A stretch of 64,000 bases of DNA from JAZKBN01 sp040388605 (GTDB lineage: Bacteria; Bacteroidota; Bacteroidia; Cytophagales; Flexibacteraceae). Made by a program: the position numbers and the translations under genes. Location: contig JAZKBN010000041.1 in the NCBI GenBank assembly GCA_040388605.1, forward strand, positions 1 to 64,000, written 5' to 3'. Shown here piece by piece: positions 34,452 to 42,562 of this stretch. The notes beneath the pieces are model-generated. The model had not been told where the DNA came from and made no database searches. It worked only from the letters and a program-made list of their open reading frames with translations. Numbering within the stretch: position 1 is the stretch's first letter; each line of letters begins with the position of its first letter.

Positions 34452-34817
34452 TTATTCAGCTTCCCCGGCATGCAGCTCTGATGCCGGACCAATGCCAATA
34501 AAAAAACCCTCCGCATCTTCACGCAGGGGGTGTAATGTCAGGGGTCCGCAATCCTGCCCGGTTGTTTCGGCGCCGGTTTGCAGGCTGAATCGGTAAGCAT
34601 GCCAGGGGCATGTAATCTCGTTATAAGTGGTGCAGACACCTTTTGAAAGCTGCACGTTTAAATGCGGACAAACATCATCGGCAGCATAAAAGCCTGCGGG
34701 CGTACGGGCCAAAAACACGCGCCTGTTTTCAGCCTTAATTAATACCGATACCACGCGCATAAGGGGCACCTTTACCCTTGCTTCTTCCGCGCTGCCGAAC
34801 AGCTTATACCATTTCAT
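34452..34817 (-). CDS. Rieske [2Fe-2S] domain protein
   Basis: A 121-residue protein that is essentially one Rieske domain. The cluster ligands are Cys50-Pro-His52 (DVCPHLNVQLS) and Cys70-Pro-Trp-His73 (ITCPWHAYRF), spaced as in ferredoxin components of aromatic-ring dioxygenases and in nitrite-reductase-type small subunits. No other domain or partner oxygenase is nearby, so its electron acceptor cannot be told. It lies 54 bp downstream of the histone-like gene on the same strand. Confidence 0.92.
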   Translation of the reverse strand: MKWYKLFGSAEEARVKVPLMRVVSVLIKAENRRVFLARTPAGFYAADDVCPHLNVQLSKGVCTTYNEITCPWHAYRFSLQTGAETTGQDCGPLTLHPLREDAEGFFIGIGPASELHAGEAE

Positions 34818-34871
34818 TCAATTGCTCCTTAACCGGGTATTCCGGGGTGCAATTTACGCGAAATGGCCGGC

Positions 34872-35384
34872 TTATTGGGCTTCGCCTGTAGTTTTTGGCT
34901 TTGGTCCGGGTTTACGGCGGGCAGTACCGGCGGCAGTGGTTGTTGATGCTGCGGCAGGTTTGGCAGCTGTAGTAGCAGCGGCACGGCGGCTGCGGGTTAC
35001 AGCAGGACGAATGACTTCCGAAGCGGCAAGCGTTGCATCGGCTACGGCAGTTTGGGCAGGGGCAATGGCCTTGCGCAGTTTTTTAACCGTTTTGTCTGCG
35101 GTTCTTTGCAGGGCTTTCTTGGCCAGGTTGGCTTCTTTAGATGCTAATCTCTTGCCTTTCTTCGCCGATTTTTTAGTTTTCTTAACTGCTTTTTCGGCAA
35201 GCTTCTCAACGGTTTTCGCAAAACGCTTAGCCAGCTTCTCCGCCGATTTTTTGGCGCTTTTACCCAGTTTTTCGGCAGCTTTGGCATCGGCCCCGCTTAA
35301 TACTTCCTTAATTTGACCAAGGAGCTTATCGGTAAGGGCTTTACGAACGGCTTTATCTTTTCCCGGGGATTTATCTTTTTTCAT
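34872..35384 (-). CDS. histone H1-like lysine/alanine-rich protein
   Basis: A 170-residue basic protein of low complexity. Residues 1-110 are rich in Lys and Ala in a helical pattern (ADAKAAEKLGKSAKKSAEKL, KRFAKTVEKLAEKAVKKTKK), residues 120-150 are Ala/Thr-rich, and the end RRKPGPKPK resembles an AT-hook-like DNA-binding motif. Eukaryotic H1-like proteins of this composition occur in several Bacteroidota and in Chlamydia and are thought to bind DNA non-specifically and to compact the nucleoid. Codon use is dominated by Lys and Ala codons, so no frame comparison is useful. Confidence 0.75.
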   Translation of the reverse strand: MKKDKSPGKDKAVRKALTDKLLGQIKEVLSGADAKAAEKLGKSAKKSAEKLAKRFAKTVEKLAEKAVKKTKKSAKKGKRLASKEANLAKKALQRTADKTVKKLRKAIAPAQTAVADATLAASEVIRPAVTRSRRAAATTAAKPAAASTTTAAGTARRKPGPKPKTTGEAQ

Positions 35385-35425
35385 AGATTTTGATTTGGTA
35401 ATAATTTGATAATATGCTTACGAGC

Positions 35426-35433
35426 CAAAGGTA
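35426..35433 (-). promoter_or_regulatory. TACCTTTG -7 box of the histone H1-like gene
   Basis: On the minus strand TACCTTTG matches the -7 consensus and would give a leader of about 35 nt. No good -33 TTG is visible. Confidence 0.35.
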
Positions 35434-35606
35434 ACAACATTGTTGCCACGTTTGCTTAAAATAAGCATTCAGGGCAAAAACTTAACATTGGAGCAGATTT
35501 ATGGCTTTTCATCCAATGGGAAATCCGGACTAAAAAGTCTATTTAGTATTTGCCTCATTAATAATATTACGCACCGTTTAAAACCTAAACATAATTAAAA
35601 AGAACA

Positions 35607-35963
35607 ATGCAGGCAGAAATTAAATATCTCCACAGCCCCGATATTTTCGACCTGGAAAAATTCTCACCTGAAACACCTGATTGCTTCGGATTCCTGCTGC
35701 AAATAATGGCAGGTCCTGTAAATAATCCCGGTTGCGAGAGTTTCGATATAACGGTCTGCACACCTCTTTGGCTTATTCAAAATAATAAACCTGCCGATAT
35801 ACTATTCTGCCAGCATTACTTAATTGTATTTGAATACAGCTTTGCTAACATTCAGCAAAAACTGAACAAATACATAAGCGTTTTAAACGGAAATACCTGG
35901 AAAGATCTTGCACTGCAAATCGGGCGAATCGGCAAATGGGAATTCGAAGATTACGTGGAATAG
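35607..35963 (+). CDS. Imm8-family immunity protein, orphan
   Basis: A 118-residue protein whose first half, QAEIKYLHSPDIFDLEKF, then PETPDCFGFLLQIMAGPVNNPGCESFDITVCTPLWLI, matches the Imm8 family, immunity proteins of polymorphic toxin systems (contact-dependent or T6SS effectors). It carries no signal peptide, as expected for a cytoplasmic antidote. No toxin or secretion gene adjoins it (flanks are a histone-like protein and an NAD(P)-binding protein), so it is probably an orphan immunity gene that protects against toxins of neighbours. The end of the protein overlaps nothing; the convergent gene begins 8 bp later. Confidence 0.75.
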   Translation: MQAEIKYLHSPDIFDLEKFSPETPDCFGFLLQIMAGPVNNPGCESFDITVCTPLWLIQNNKPADILFCQHYLIVFEYSFANIQQKLNKYISVLNGNTWKDLALQIGRIGKWEFEDYVE

Positions 35964-35971
35964 GAATTCAC

Positions 35972-36628
35972 TTACCCCTTCGCCAACTCCCTGATATCCG
36001 CCACCTCAAGCACCTGTTTGCTGTAACCTTTCTGCACAGCATGTATCATGGCGCGGCCTACCTGGCTTATGTTGAGCATTTGCTTTGCGAAGAGCAATTT
36101 GAACAGGGGCATCATTATTACAATAACCTTGTAAAACGACTTAATATTCCTTTGCCCCTCAACAGGCTCCATTATACTCGGACGAAAATTATAAACCTTT
36201 TTAAAAGGCATCCGCATAAGCGCATTCTCAGCACGGCCTTTAACGCGGGCCCACATCACGCGCCCTTTTTCCGATGAATCGGTATGGCTGCCCGATACGT
36301 GGTTGAATACCATATCCGGGTTCAGGCTCAGCAGTTTTTCAGCGAAACGCAGCGGGGTGTCGTAGGTGATTTTGGTGTACTGTGCTTCGTTGAGGCCCAC
36401 TGCGCTTATGCCCGCGCAGTAAAAGCAGGCATCATATCCGCTAAGCTCATTGCTGAAGGCATCGGGGTTCATAAAATCAGGCACTATAAGTTCCCTGAGC
36501 TTTGGGTGAGTTCGCTCAACATGCTTGCGATTTACCATAAGCACCTGCGTTACGGCAGGGTTTGCCAGGCATTCAAGCAAAACGCCTTCACCCACCATGC
36601 CCGATGCGCCTGTTAATATTACTTTCAT
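35972..36628 (-). CDS. NAD(P)-binding protein of the epimerase/HTATIP2-like type
   Basis: A 218-residue Rossmann-fold protein. MKVILTGASGMVGEGVLLECL carries the Gly-x-x-Gly-x-x-Gly nucleotide-binding loop, and VNHVSGSHTDSSEKGRVMWARVKGRAENAL supplies the remaining conserved region; the Tyr-x-x-x-Lys motif of classical SDRs is replaced by the pattern W-x-x-x-K, as in HTATIP2/TIP30-like and NAD(P)H-binding proteins. C-terminal helix MIHAVQKGYSKQVLEVAD is as in that group. Reaction unknown. Confidence 0.75.
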   Translation of the reverse strand: MKVILTGASGMVGEGVLLECLANPAVTQVLMVNRKHVERTHPKLRELIVPDFMNPDAFSNELSGYDACFYCAGISAVGLNEAQYTKITYDTPLRFAEKLLSLNPDMVFNHVSGSHTDSSEKGRVMWARVKGRAENALMRMPFKKVYNFRPSIMEPVEGQRNIKSFYKVIVIMMPLFKLLFAKQMLNISQVGRAMIHAVQKGYSKQVLEVADIRELAKG

Positions 36629-36674
36629 TTTTAAGTTCGTTTAGAAAACACAATTAACAGCCGCAACATCGGCA

Positions 36675-36713
36675 GAAAAAACAAAACCACCCGTGATGTT
36701 TTACAGGCGGTTT
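36675..36713 (-). terminator. terminator of the SDR gene
   Basis: AAACC (about 36684-36688) and flanking bases pair imperfectly with GGCGGTTT (36706-36713), with an A-run at 36676-36686 that gives a U-tract on the minus strand. Confidence 0.45.
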
Positions 36714-36722
36714 ATAATATGG

Positions 36723-37718
36723 TTAAAGTGATACCCCTGTGAGCTGTTCGCTGAGGGTCCAAAGGCGATCTGCATTTGCAGGGTCAACTGCATAAGCAAG
36801 CACACCGTATTGGCCCTGCTCATCGGTTTTTCTTTCGGCCATTTTTTCCGGCGATACTACCCTCGATATGTTGTTGTTCTCACAATAAACACCGCCAAGG
36901 CCGTTCAATGATTCGGCAACGGCACACCAAACGCTTGTGGAAGCTCCCTGCTGAACGGTTTTTAACTGTCTCATGGGGTCTAAAATAGTTTCCCCGTTTT
37001 CATCTACCGCACCGGAGTTTCTTATCTGGTCCTCGGTGAGGAACTTTTTCAAATCAGTATCCAGTATTGTGCCGGGGTGCACCGAAAAGGCACGTATGCC
37101 GAATGCCTCGCCCCGCCAGTCAAGTTCGCGGGCAAAAAGGATATTGGCAGTTTTACTTTGTCCGTACCCTGCCCAGGGGGTGTATTCACGATGCTCGAAA
37201 TTAGGATCATCAAAATCAACCGGGCCAAACCTGTGCCCTGCCGATGAAACTGAAACCACCCTTGCACCATTCGCCGACTTTAAAGCAGGCCATAAGCGGG
37301 TCACCAATTGATAGTGCCCCAAATGGTTGGTTGCAAACTGAGATTCATAGCCGCGTGCATCGCGGGTTAAAGGGTTGGCCATTATGCCTGCGCTGTTTAC
37401 CAAAATGTGCAAAGGCAAGCCTTTCGCCAAAAAGCGTTCGGCAAAAGCATTCACTGATGCCGGGTCTAACAGATCGAGGGCTTCAATTTCAATACCGGGG
37501 AAATCAGCCAAAGCTTTTCTGGCTTTGGGAATATCGCGGGCAGGCACAATTACATGAGCGCCGGCTAAGTGCAGCACCCTGGCGGTTTCCAGCCCAAGGC
37601 CGGCATAACCACCGGTAACTATTGCCGTTTTGCCGGTTAGGTTTATGCCTTGAATTACATCTTCGGCAGTATTTGCGGCCCTAAAGCCTGAGTTTATTGG
37701 TTGCTGAGCAGTGGGCAT
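36723..37718 (-). CDS. short-chain dehydrogenase/reductase, retinol-dehydrogenase-like
   Basis: A 331-residue SDR of the extended RDH/WW-domain-oxidoreductase-like type. It has the coenzyme loop TGGYAGLGLETARVLHLAG, the NSAGIM segment (a variant of NNAG), the catalytic VVSVSSAGHR and the Tyr-x-x-x-Lys motif in YGQSKTANILFARELD. Length exceeds a classical SDR by about 70 residues; the N-terminal FRAANTAEDVIQGINLTG segment is typical of this subgroup. Substrate unknown; it would use NAD(P)H. Gene is followed by the terminator at 36675. Confidence 0.88.
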   Translation of the reverse strand: MPTAQQPINSGFRAANTAEDVIQGINLTGKTAIVTGGYAGLGLETARVLHLAGAHVIVPARDIPKARKALADFPGIEIEALDLLDPASVNAFAERFLAKGLPLHILVNSAGIMANPLTRDARGYESQFATNHLGHYQLVTRLWPALKSANGARVVSVSSAGHRFGPVDFDDPNFEHREYTPWAGYGQSKTANILFARELDWRGEAFGIRAFSVHPGTILDTDLKKFLTEDQIRNSGAVDENGETILDPMRQLKTVQQGASTSVWCAVAESLNGLGGVYCENNNISRVVSPEKMAERKTDEQGQYGVLAYAVDPANADRLWTLSEQLTGVSL

Positions 37719-37891
37719 TTTATAATAATTAACAGTTCCCGGCCCGAAAAACTCCGGCCCGCTTCTTTTATATAACAGTGCCGCTATGCCTATGTTTTAA
37801 TGGAGATCTCAATTATCCTGAAATTGGTTCAGAAAGAAGCAAAGCCAACATCAATGCAAGGCAGAAAAAATGCACTTACATTATCAAAGAC

Positions 37892-38055
37892 GTTGGAAAC
37901 CCATAGCATTATTACGTTTCGGGCATTTGGAACTGTCGGGCCGCCCGTAAGGGGCGGAGTCTGCGAGAGCAGACGTCCCGGCAGGATCACGCCCGAAACG
38001 TGATAATGCGCAAGCCCTCGCGGCGTTTGAGCGAGGGAGCCTAAATACGCACAAG
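37892..38055 (+). repeat. structured repeat family B, copy 2
   Basis: About 164 bp in the same orientation as 10553-10748. Stem P1 is 37906-37924 with 37991-38009; the centre has CCGCCC-GTAAG-GGGCGG (37941-37957) and GTCTGC-GAGA-GCAGAC (37959-37974), the latter with a GNRA loop; P3 is CCCTCGC (38015-38021) with GCGAGGG (38031-38037). The centre is shorter than in copy 1 and its stems differ, while the outer parts are conserved with paired substitutions. The end runs directly into the tandem array at 38041. The surrounding 641 bp (37719-38359) contains no gene. Confidence 0.85.
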
Positions 38056-38178
38056 ACCTGCAACTAAATACGCACAAGACCCGCAACCAAATACGCACAA
38101 GATCCACAACCAAATACGTAAAAGACCTGCAACCAAATACGCACAAGACCCACAACCAAATACGTAAAAGACCTGCAA
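38041..38178 (+). repeat. tandem array of six 23-bp units
   Basis: Six units (CCAAATACGCACAAGACCTGCAA and variants, with C/T at position 2 and C-A/T-A at 10-11) plus a partial seventh, running from 38041 to 38178. The first unit coincides with the right end of repeat B (GCCTAAATACGCAC), so the array looks like an expansion of the tail of that element. Open frames on the minus strand are products of the repetition. The units lack a spacer, so it is not a CRISPR array. Confidence 0.85.
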
Positions 38179-38259
38179 CCAATTAAGTATATGAATACAA
38201 CACAAGCAAAAAAACTCATTCCCAAGCCCGGCCCGGCGCATGAGGCCACAAAAGACCAA

Positions 38260-38296
38260 CAAAAAAACCCTGCCTCGCCTTTGGGGCAAAACAGGG
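38260..38296 (-). terminator. terminator of the rpmG-DUF4295 transcript
   Basis: On the minus strand the stem CCCTG...CAGGG (38268-38296) encloses an inner stem TTGCC/GGCGA and is followed by at least seven T; the loop is CCAAA. Confidence 0.75.
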
Positions 38297-38359
38297 CAAA
38301 CAAAATCTATATTGGGTGCAGGGGGTATTAGGAATACGGCCTGCTTCTTCCCTACAGGA

Positions 38360-38515
38360 TTACTTGTTCAGGAAATCCTGAACCTGGTCCTGGGGAATAA
38401 TTTCTTCTTTAAAGGTGTAAGCGCCTGTTTTTGGCGACTTCACAGCCTTAATAACTTTAGTGTATGCCTTTCCGGCATCAGCTTTCTTCAGCGTGGCAAC
38501 TACTTTCTTAGCCAT
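38360..38515 (-). CDS. DUF4295 domain protein, ribosome-associated context
   Basis: A 51-residue basic protein: MAKKVVATLKKADAGKAYTK, then KAVKSPKTGAYTFKEEIIPQ and a final QDFLNK. This matches DUF4295, a Bacteroidota-specific small protein always found after rpmG; no function is established, though the context suggests the ribosome. It lies 118 bp downstream of rpmG on the same strand, and shares its promoter and terminator. It is too short for most ORF callers, but the family fit is strong. Confidence 0.93.
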   Translation of the reverse strand: MAKKVVATLKKADAGKAYTKVIKAVKSPKTGAYTFKEEIIPQDQVQDFLNK

Positions 38516-38633
38516 TGTACTTAGGGTTTAAGGGGCGAATATTTACAAGCCCGCCGATCAAAATCCGGAAAAAGCGCGAATACATCGGCAAAAGCCAATA
38601 TATATGCACCCCTGCCGCATTCGCGTTTCGGGA

Positions 38634-38816
38634 CTACTTGATTTCTTTGTGAACCGTAACCTTTTTCAGGATGGGGTTATACTTCTTCAGCTCCATACGG
38701 GCTGTAGTATTTTTACGATTCTTGGTGGTAATATAACGGCTGGTGCCGGGAAGTCCGCTGTTTTTGTGCTCGGTGCATTCCATTATCACTTGCACGCGGT
38801 TGCCTTTCTTTGCCAT
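38634..38816 (-). CDS. rpmG: 50S ribosomal protein L33
   Basis: A 60-residue L33: MAKKGNRVQVIMECTEHKNS, SRYITTKNRKNTTARMELKKYNP and a basic end. Only one Cys is in the region where zinc-binding L33 has two CxxC pairs, so this is the zinc-independent type. The usual partner rpmB (L28), often directly upstream, is not in the 190 bp before it. DUF4295 follows. Confidence 0.97.
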   Translation of the reverse strand: MAKKGNRVQVIMECTEHKNSGLPGTSRYITTKNRKNTTARMELKKYNPILKKVTVHKEIK

Positions 38817-38843
38817 TTCAGGTCAGAATTAGTATTGGGAGTG

Positions 38844-38851
38844 CAAAGGTA
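38844..38851 (-). promoter_or_regulatory. TACCTTTG -7 box of rpmG
   Basis: A full -7 consensus match on the minus strand, giving a leader of about 20-25 nt to the rpmG start at 38816. No -33 TTG at the ideal distance. Confidence 0.45.
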
Positions 38852-39006
38852 TGAAATAATTTATTAATCTCTTGTACACTTGGTGCATTATTATTTTATA
38901 AATCCTGTTTTTACCGGCTTTTACTTCATCAAAAGCTTTAAGACCCCTGTTTTTCGGCACAATTGCACAGGCAATAAGCTGAATATTATTTAGGCAGGCA
39001 GTATCT

Positions 39007-40353
39007 TCAGCCTGCTGCATTGCCAATACTGCGGCCCAGCCCTGCGCTGTAAACGGCCTTTGCCCTGTCGCGCCCGGCTTCATGCGGAACCATTGGCTGT
39101 GCATATTCCCCTGTTAGCAGCTCCGGGATCCATCGTTTTATGTATTCCATTTTGCCGTCGAACTTTTGGGCCTGCAAGAGCGGGTTAAAAATCCGGAACC
39201 AGGGGGCGGCATCGCAACCGGAACCGGCGGCCCATTGCCAGTTGCCGTTATTGGCGCTTAAATCATAGTCAATAAGCTTGGCTGCAAAATATGCCTCGCC
39301 CCAGCGCCAATCTATGAGCAGGTGCTTGCAGAGGAAGCTTGCCACAGCCATGCGCACACGGTTGTGCATAAAGCCGGTAGCATTCAGCTCACGCATGCCC
39401 GCATCCACAATGGGGTACCCGGTTCGACCTTCGCACCAAAGCCTGAACTCTGCAGGGTTGTTTCGCCATTGAATGCGATCATATTCAGGCCTGAAGCTTT
39501 GGTTTAGCACCTGCGGGAATTGGTACAGGATCATCATAAAGAACTCACGCCATACCAGCTCTTTCTGAAAGACCATGGCATTTAATTCTGCAGCCCTGCG
39601 TTCAATCTGCCTTGCGCTCACTGTTCCGAAACGCAAATGCACACCCACATGCGAAGTACCGGGCAGGGCCGGAAAGTCACGGTTTGTTGCATAATTGAGC
39701 ATGAGTGAATCGCTTATATGGCTGCCGGGAATATGCAGCTCGTTTTGCGGCAGGGGTTTAAAGCCTGTATCTGCCAGGCTGTGTAGGGTGGCGGGCGCTT
39801 CCTGCAAAACATTGCCGAGGTATTGCTCCGATGGCCTGCTTTCCAAATGCGTTGAGCCGAGCAGCGCCATTCGCCTGTTATAATAAGGCGTGAATATAGT
39901 ATAGGGCTTCCCGTCGGCTTTCAGGGCTTCATCGGGGGCAAATACTACCTGGTCTTTAAACAGGTGCAGCACAGAACCTGCGGCTTGCAGCAGGACGGCC
40001 ACTGCTGTATCGCGCTTACGGGCATAAGGCTCATAATCTTCGTTGGCGAAAACGGCATGCGGCTTAGCTTCGGCTATAATACCCTTCCAAACTTCAGGGG
40101 GGCTGCCGAAATATGTGTGCAGGCTACCGCCACGGGCAATCAGCTGCTTATGAATTTGCTGTAGGGCATTATGAATAAACACCATGCGCCTGTCGGCTTT
40201 ATCTTCCAGCCTGTTGAGAATTTCGGTATCGAAAATAAAGATGCAGCGAACCGGCAAACCGGAGTTCAGGGCGGCATGCAGGGCTGTATTGTCATGCAGG
40301 CGTAAATCCCGCCTGTACCAAAAGATGTTATAAGGAGTGTTAATGGCTTTAAT
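39007..40353 (-). CDS. phr: DNA photolyase (cryptochrome/photolyase family) without a canonical start codon
   Basis: A photolyase that repairs UV-induced pyrimidine dimers with reduced FAD. The FAD domain is clear: TVSARQIERRAAEL, LVWREFFMMILYQFP, TGFMHNRVRMAVASFLCKHLLIDWRWGE and DYDLSANNGNWQWAAGSGCDAAPWFRIFNP. The N-terminal Rossmann opening (NIFWYRRDLRLHDNTALHAAL) is encoded upstream of the first TTG at 40257, up to 40353, where the codons are ATT AAA GCC ATT AAC ACT CCT TAT, with a stop at 40357-40359. No ATG, GTG or TTG lies between the stop and NIFWYRRD, so the start must be an ATT (40353 or 40344), or the gene has lost its start. About 445 residues in the ATT version, near the usual size. 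Confidence 0.82.
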   Translation of the reverse strand: MKAINTPYNIFWYRRDLRLHDNTALHAALNSGLPVRCIFIFDTEILNRLEDKADRRMVFIHNALQQIHKQLIARGGSLHTYFGSPPEVWKGIIAEAKPHAVFANEDYEPYARKRDTAVAVLLQAAGSVLHLFKDQVVFAPDEALKADGKPYTIFTPYYNRRMALLGSTHLESRPSEQYLGNVLQEAPATLHSLADTGFKPLPQNELHIPGSHISDSLMLNYATNRDFPALPGTSHVGVHLRFGTVSARQIERRAAELNAMVFQKELVWREFFMMILYQFPQVLNQSFRPEYDRIQWRNNPAEFRLWCEGRTGYPIVDAGMRELNATGFMHNRVRMAVASFLCKHLLIDWRWGEAYFAAKLIDYDLSANNGNWQWAAGSGCDAAPWFRIFNPLLQAQKFDGKMEYIKRWIPELLTGEYAQPMVPHEAGRDRAKAVYSAGLGRSIGNAAG

Positions 40354-40436
40354 GGTTTAGCAGTACGGCAGAATGTGGATGAAGCCTTAGCAAGCTATAT
40401 ACGGAAATCTAATTTACGCAGTTTGCCATACACTAT

Positions 40437-40478
40437 GAAAAAACAAAGCCCCTGCTTCCGAACTGGAAACAAGGGCTT
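40437..40478 (-). terminator. terminator of the OmpA/TPR lipoprotein gene
   Basis: AAGCCC (40446-40451) pairs with GGGCTT (40473-40478), with a further inner stem around TTCC/GGAA, and an A-rich left flank that becomes a U-tract on the minus strand. Confidence 0.6.
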
Positions 40479-40544
40479 ATAGTCTTAAAGCATGGTCCGG
40501 GTTTTCAAAAGTGCTGATGCCTTTGAATTACCAAACCAGGTACA

Positions 40545-42335
40545 TTATTTAATTGCATTACGGAAAGCCTCTGAGCCGAAGTACTCGTAAAACTCCATAT
40601 CGCCGAGGGCGCGGGCGCGCAGGTTATCGTCGATTGCTATGGCTTTTTTCAGGTTATCTATGAAAGGCTTATCCTGTTTACGACGGGCGGCGGCAATAGC
40701 CAAACCGTAATAAGAAGGCGCATAATTAGGGTTAGCTGTAACTGATTCCTCGAAGTTGGTTACTGCCTTATCGAAATCGCGGTTGAGCAGGTAAGCCAGG
40801 CCACGGTCGAAAGACACAACGGCATCTTCAACGCCTGCGCTCAGGTTGTTCACGGCGCCGGTGTATTTGCCCTGCTTAATCAGCAGAATGCCGCCTACGG
40901 TGTTCAGGGTACGGCGGGCAGCTTCGTTAGGCTGCAATTGTGTTCCGTTGGCAACGGCTACGGCTGCATTGGCAAGATCGCCTTTCATGAGGTAAGCCGT
41001 TGCAAGGTTGGCCGATACGGTTGCGTTAGGCTCCTTATTCTTAGCAATTTCAAGCTGGATAATGGCTTTGTCGGCCATGTCTTTACGGTCTTTTCCGCTT
41101 AGTTTTTTAGCCTGCTCAAGCAAAACGGCGCCCAGGTTGTTGTGGGTTTCCCAGCTGTCGTTTTTCTTGGTGGCGGCGCGGTAAATGGCTTCGCGTTCGT
41201 TAAGAAGCGGTGTCATGGTGGCGGCGTAACCAAGCTCACGGTCGTTGAGGGCGGTTGGCTGCTCGCGGCCTTCGGTAATGCCTTTAGCCAGCAGGCTTAT
41301 AGTCGCATCCGATTTTTTGGGCATAATGTCCAATATCTCGGTATTGGCGGTACGCAGCTTAGGGTACAGGCCGGTGAAAATTTCAGGATAACAGGCCAGC
41401 TTGCTGAGCTTTTCCTCGGTTACCACGAAGTTATCGGTGCTGTTATCAATCAGGTTTTTAACCTCGTCTTTCTGCTCCTGGGAAAGGCCGGGGTACACGG
41501 CCAGGCTGTCTTTAAACACTTTCCAGTTTTCAACAACAGAGCGGGTTACAAACTGTATAGAGTCGGCCTTTTTGGCGTACTTATACTGTTTCATACTCTC
41601 TTTGTAGAATTTCTCAATGGCCTTTGCGCGTTCTTCGCTCAGCTTCACATTGCGAACCTCTTTGCCTTCGGGGCTGTGGTAACCGGTTATTACAACGGTT
41701 TTAGTCGGGTTCTTGCGTGATATGAACTTGGTTAAAAAGCTTCCGCGTCCGCCCTTGGTTTCCGTTACGCGCAGCTTGCTGCTGCCCTGCTCAAAGAAAA
41801 AGTTAACGTTTGTAGGAGCAAGCTCCTCGCTGTTATTATAGCCGTGGGGTGCGTAAATGGGCGAGTAAACATCCTGAACAAGCCTGCTGGTGGTAATAAT
41901 GCCCCTGGCAATGGTCATTTCAGGTGTTTTCTTCTGCACATTGTTCATGTTGGCAGCAATGCCCGTAATCACCAAATCGCCCGGCGACATGGTTTCGCCG
42001 GTGTACAGGAAACCGTATTTGCGCGATGCAAGGGGTTGCTCCACATTGGCCTTCGGGTAATCAACCTGCTTAAGAACAAGCTCAGGGAGGGCTACCTTTT
42101 GGTCGGAATATTTATAGGTGCTTGCCACAGAATACATCTTATTCTTCTTCAGCATTTTCAGGGGCAGCTTGGCGCTCAGCTCCCATTTCACGGAATCGCC
42201 GTGGAGCTCAAGGGGGCTGGGCTTAACGGTAAGCTCCTGGTCCTTGGCCATTTTAATCATCTTACTCAGGGTGCAGCCGGTGGTGCCGAAAAGTCCGGCA
42301 ATTGCAAGGGCGACAAGATGTCGGTTAATCTGCAT
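40545..42335 (-). CDS. OmpA-like lipoprotein with TPR repeats
   Basis: A 596-residue lipoprotein starting at the ATG at 42335 (MQINRHLVALAIAGLFG) with lipobox TTGC; the frame is open upstream but without a signal. Residues about 190-260 are an OmpA-like peptidoglycan-binding segment (NFFFEQGSSKLRV ... TVVITGYHSPEGKEVRNVKLSEERAKAIEKF). From about 400 onwards come TPR-like helices (NNLGAVLLEQAKKLS, NLATAYLMKGDLANAAVAV, FDRGLAYLLNRDFDKAV, PSYYGLAIAAARRK). Such proteins link outer membrane and peptidoglycan and present TPRs for protein contacts. Monocistronic. Confidence 0.8.
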   Translation of the reverse strand: MQINRHLVALAIAGLFGTTGCTLSKMIKMAKDQELTVKPSPLELHGDSVKWELSAKLPLKMLKKNKMYSVASTYKYSDQKVALPELVLKQVDYPKANVEQPLASRKYGFLYTGETMSPGDLVITGIAANMNNVQKKTPEMTIARGIITTSRLVQDVYSPIYAPHGYNNSEELAPTNVNFFFEQGSSKLRVTETKGGRGSFLTKFISRKNPTKTVVITGYHSPEGKEVRNVKLSEERAKAIEKFYKESMKQYKYAKKADSIQFVTRSVVENWKVFKDSLAVYPGLSQEQKDEVKNLIDNSTDNFVVTEEKLSKLACYPEIFTGLYPKLRTANTEILDIMPKKSDATISLLAKGITEGREQPTALNDRELGYAATMTPLLNEREAIYRAATKKNDSWETHNNLGAVLLEQAKKLSGKDRKDMADKAIIQLEIAKNKEPNATVSANLATAYLMKGDLANAAVAVANGTQLQPNEAARRTLNTVGGILLIKQGKYTGAVNNLSAGVEDAVVSFDRGLAYLLNRDFDKAVTNFEESVTANPNYAPSYYGLAIAAARRKQDKPFIDNLKKAIAIDDNLRARALGDMEFYEYFGSEAFRNAIK

Positions 42336-42562
42336 TTTTGTTTGTTTTTTGGCGTGGTATTTGAAACACAGCCGGGAAAGGTTTATCTTTGAAAGATTGC
42401 CGCAAAAATAAGCTTTAATTTCGGGCCCTGAAACATAAGCCAATATTAATATAGTTTAAGACAAAATAAGCAAAGGCTTAAATACGTTTTAAACAAGCAT
42501 TTAGGGCAAAACCAAAGATAATCCGTCCGGGACATCGAAATACATAACGCAAAAAATTCGCC

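Noticed and set aside
38041..38178. CRISPR array
   Set aside because: The 23-bp units follow each other without spacers and no cas gene is near; it is a plain tandem repeat.
38041..38303. Two minus-strand ORFs with repeated RIWLQVF-like phrases
   Set aside because: They are translations of the 23-bp tandem array and of the terminator region, not proteins.
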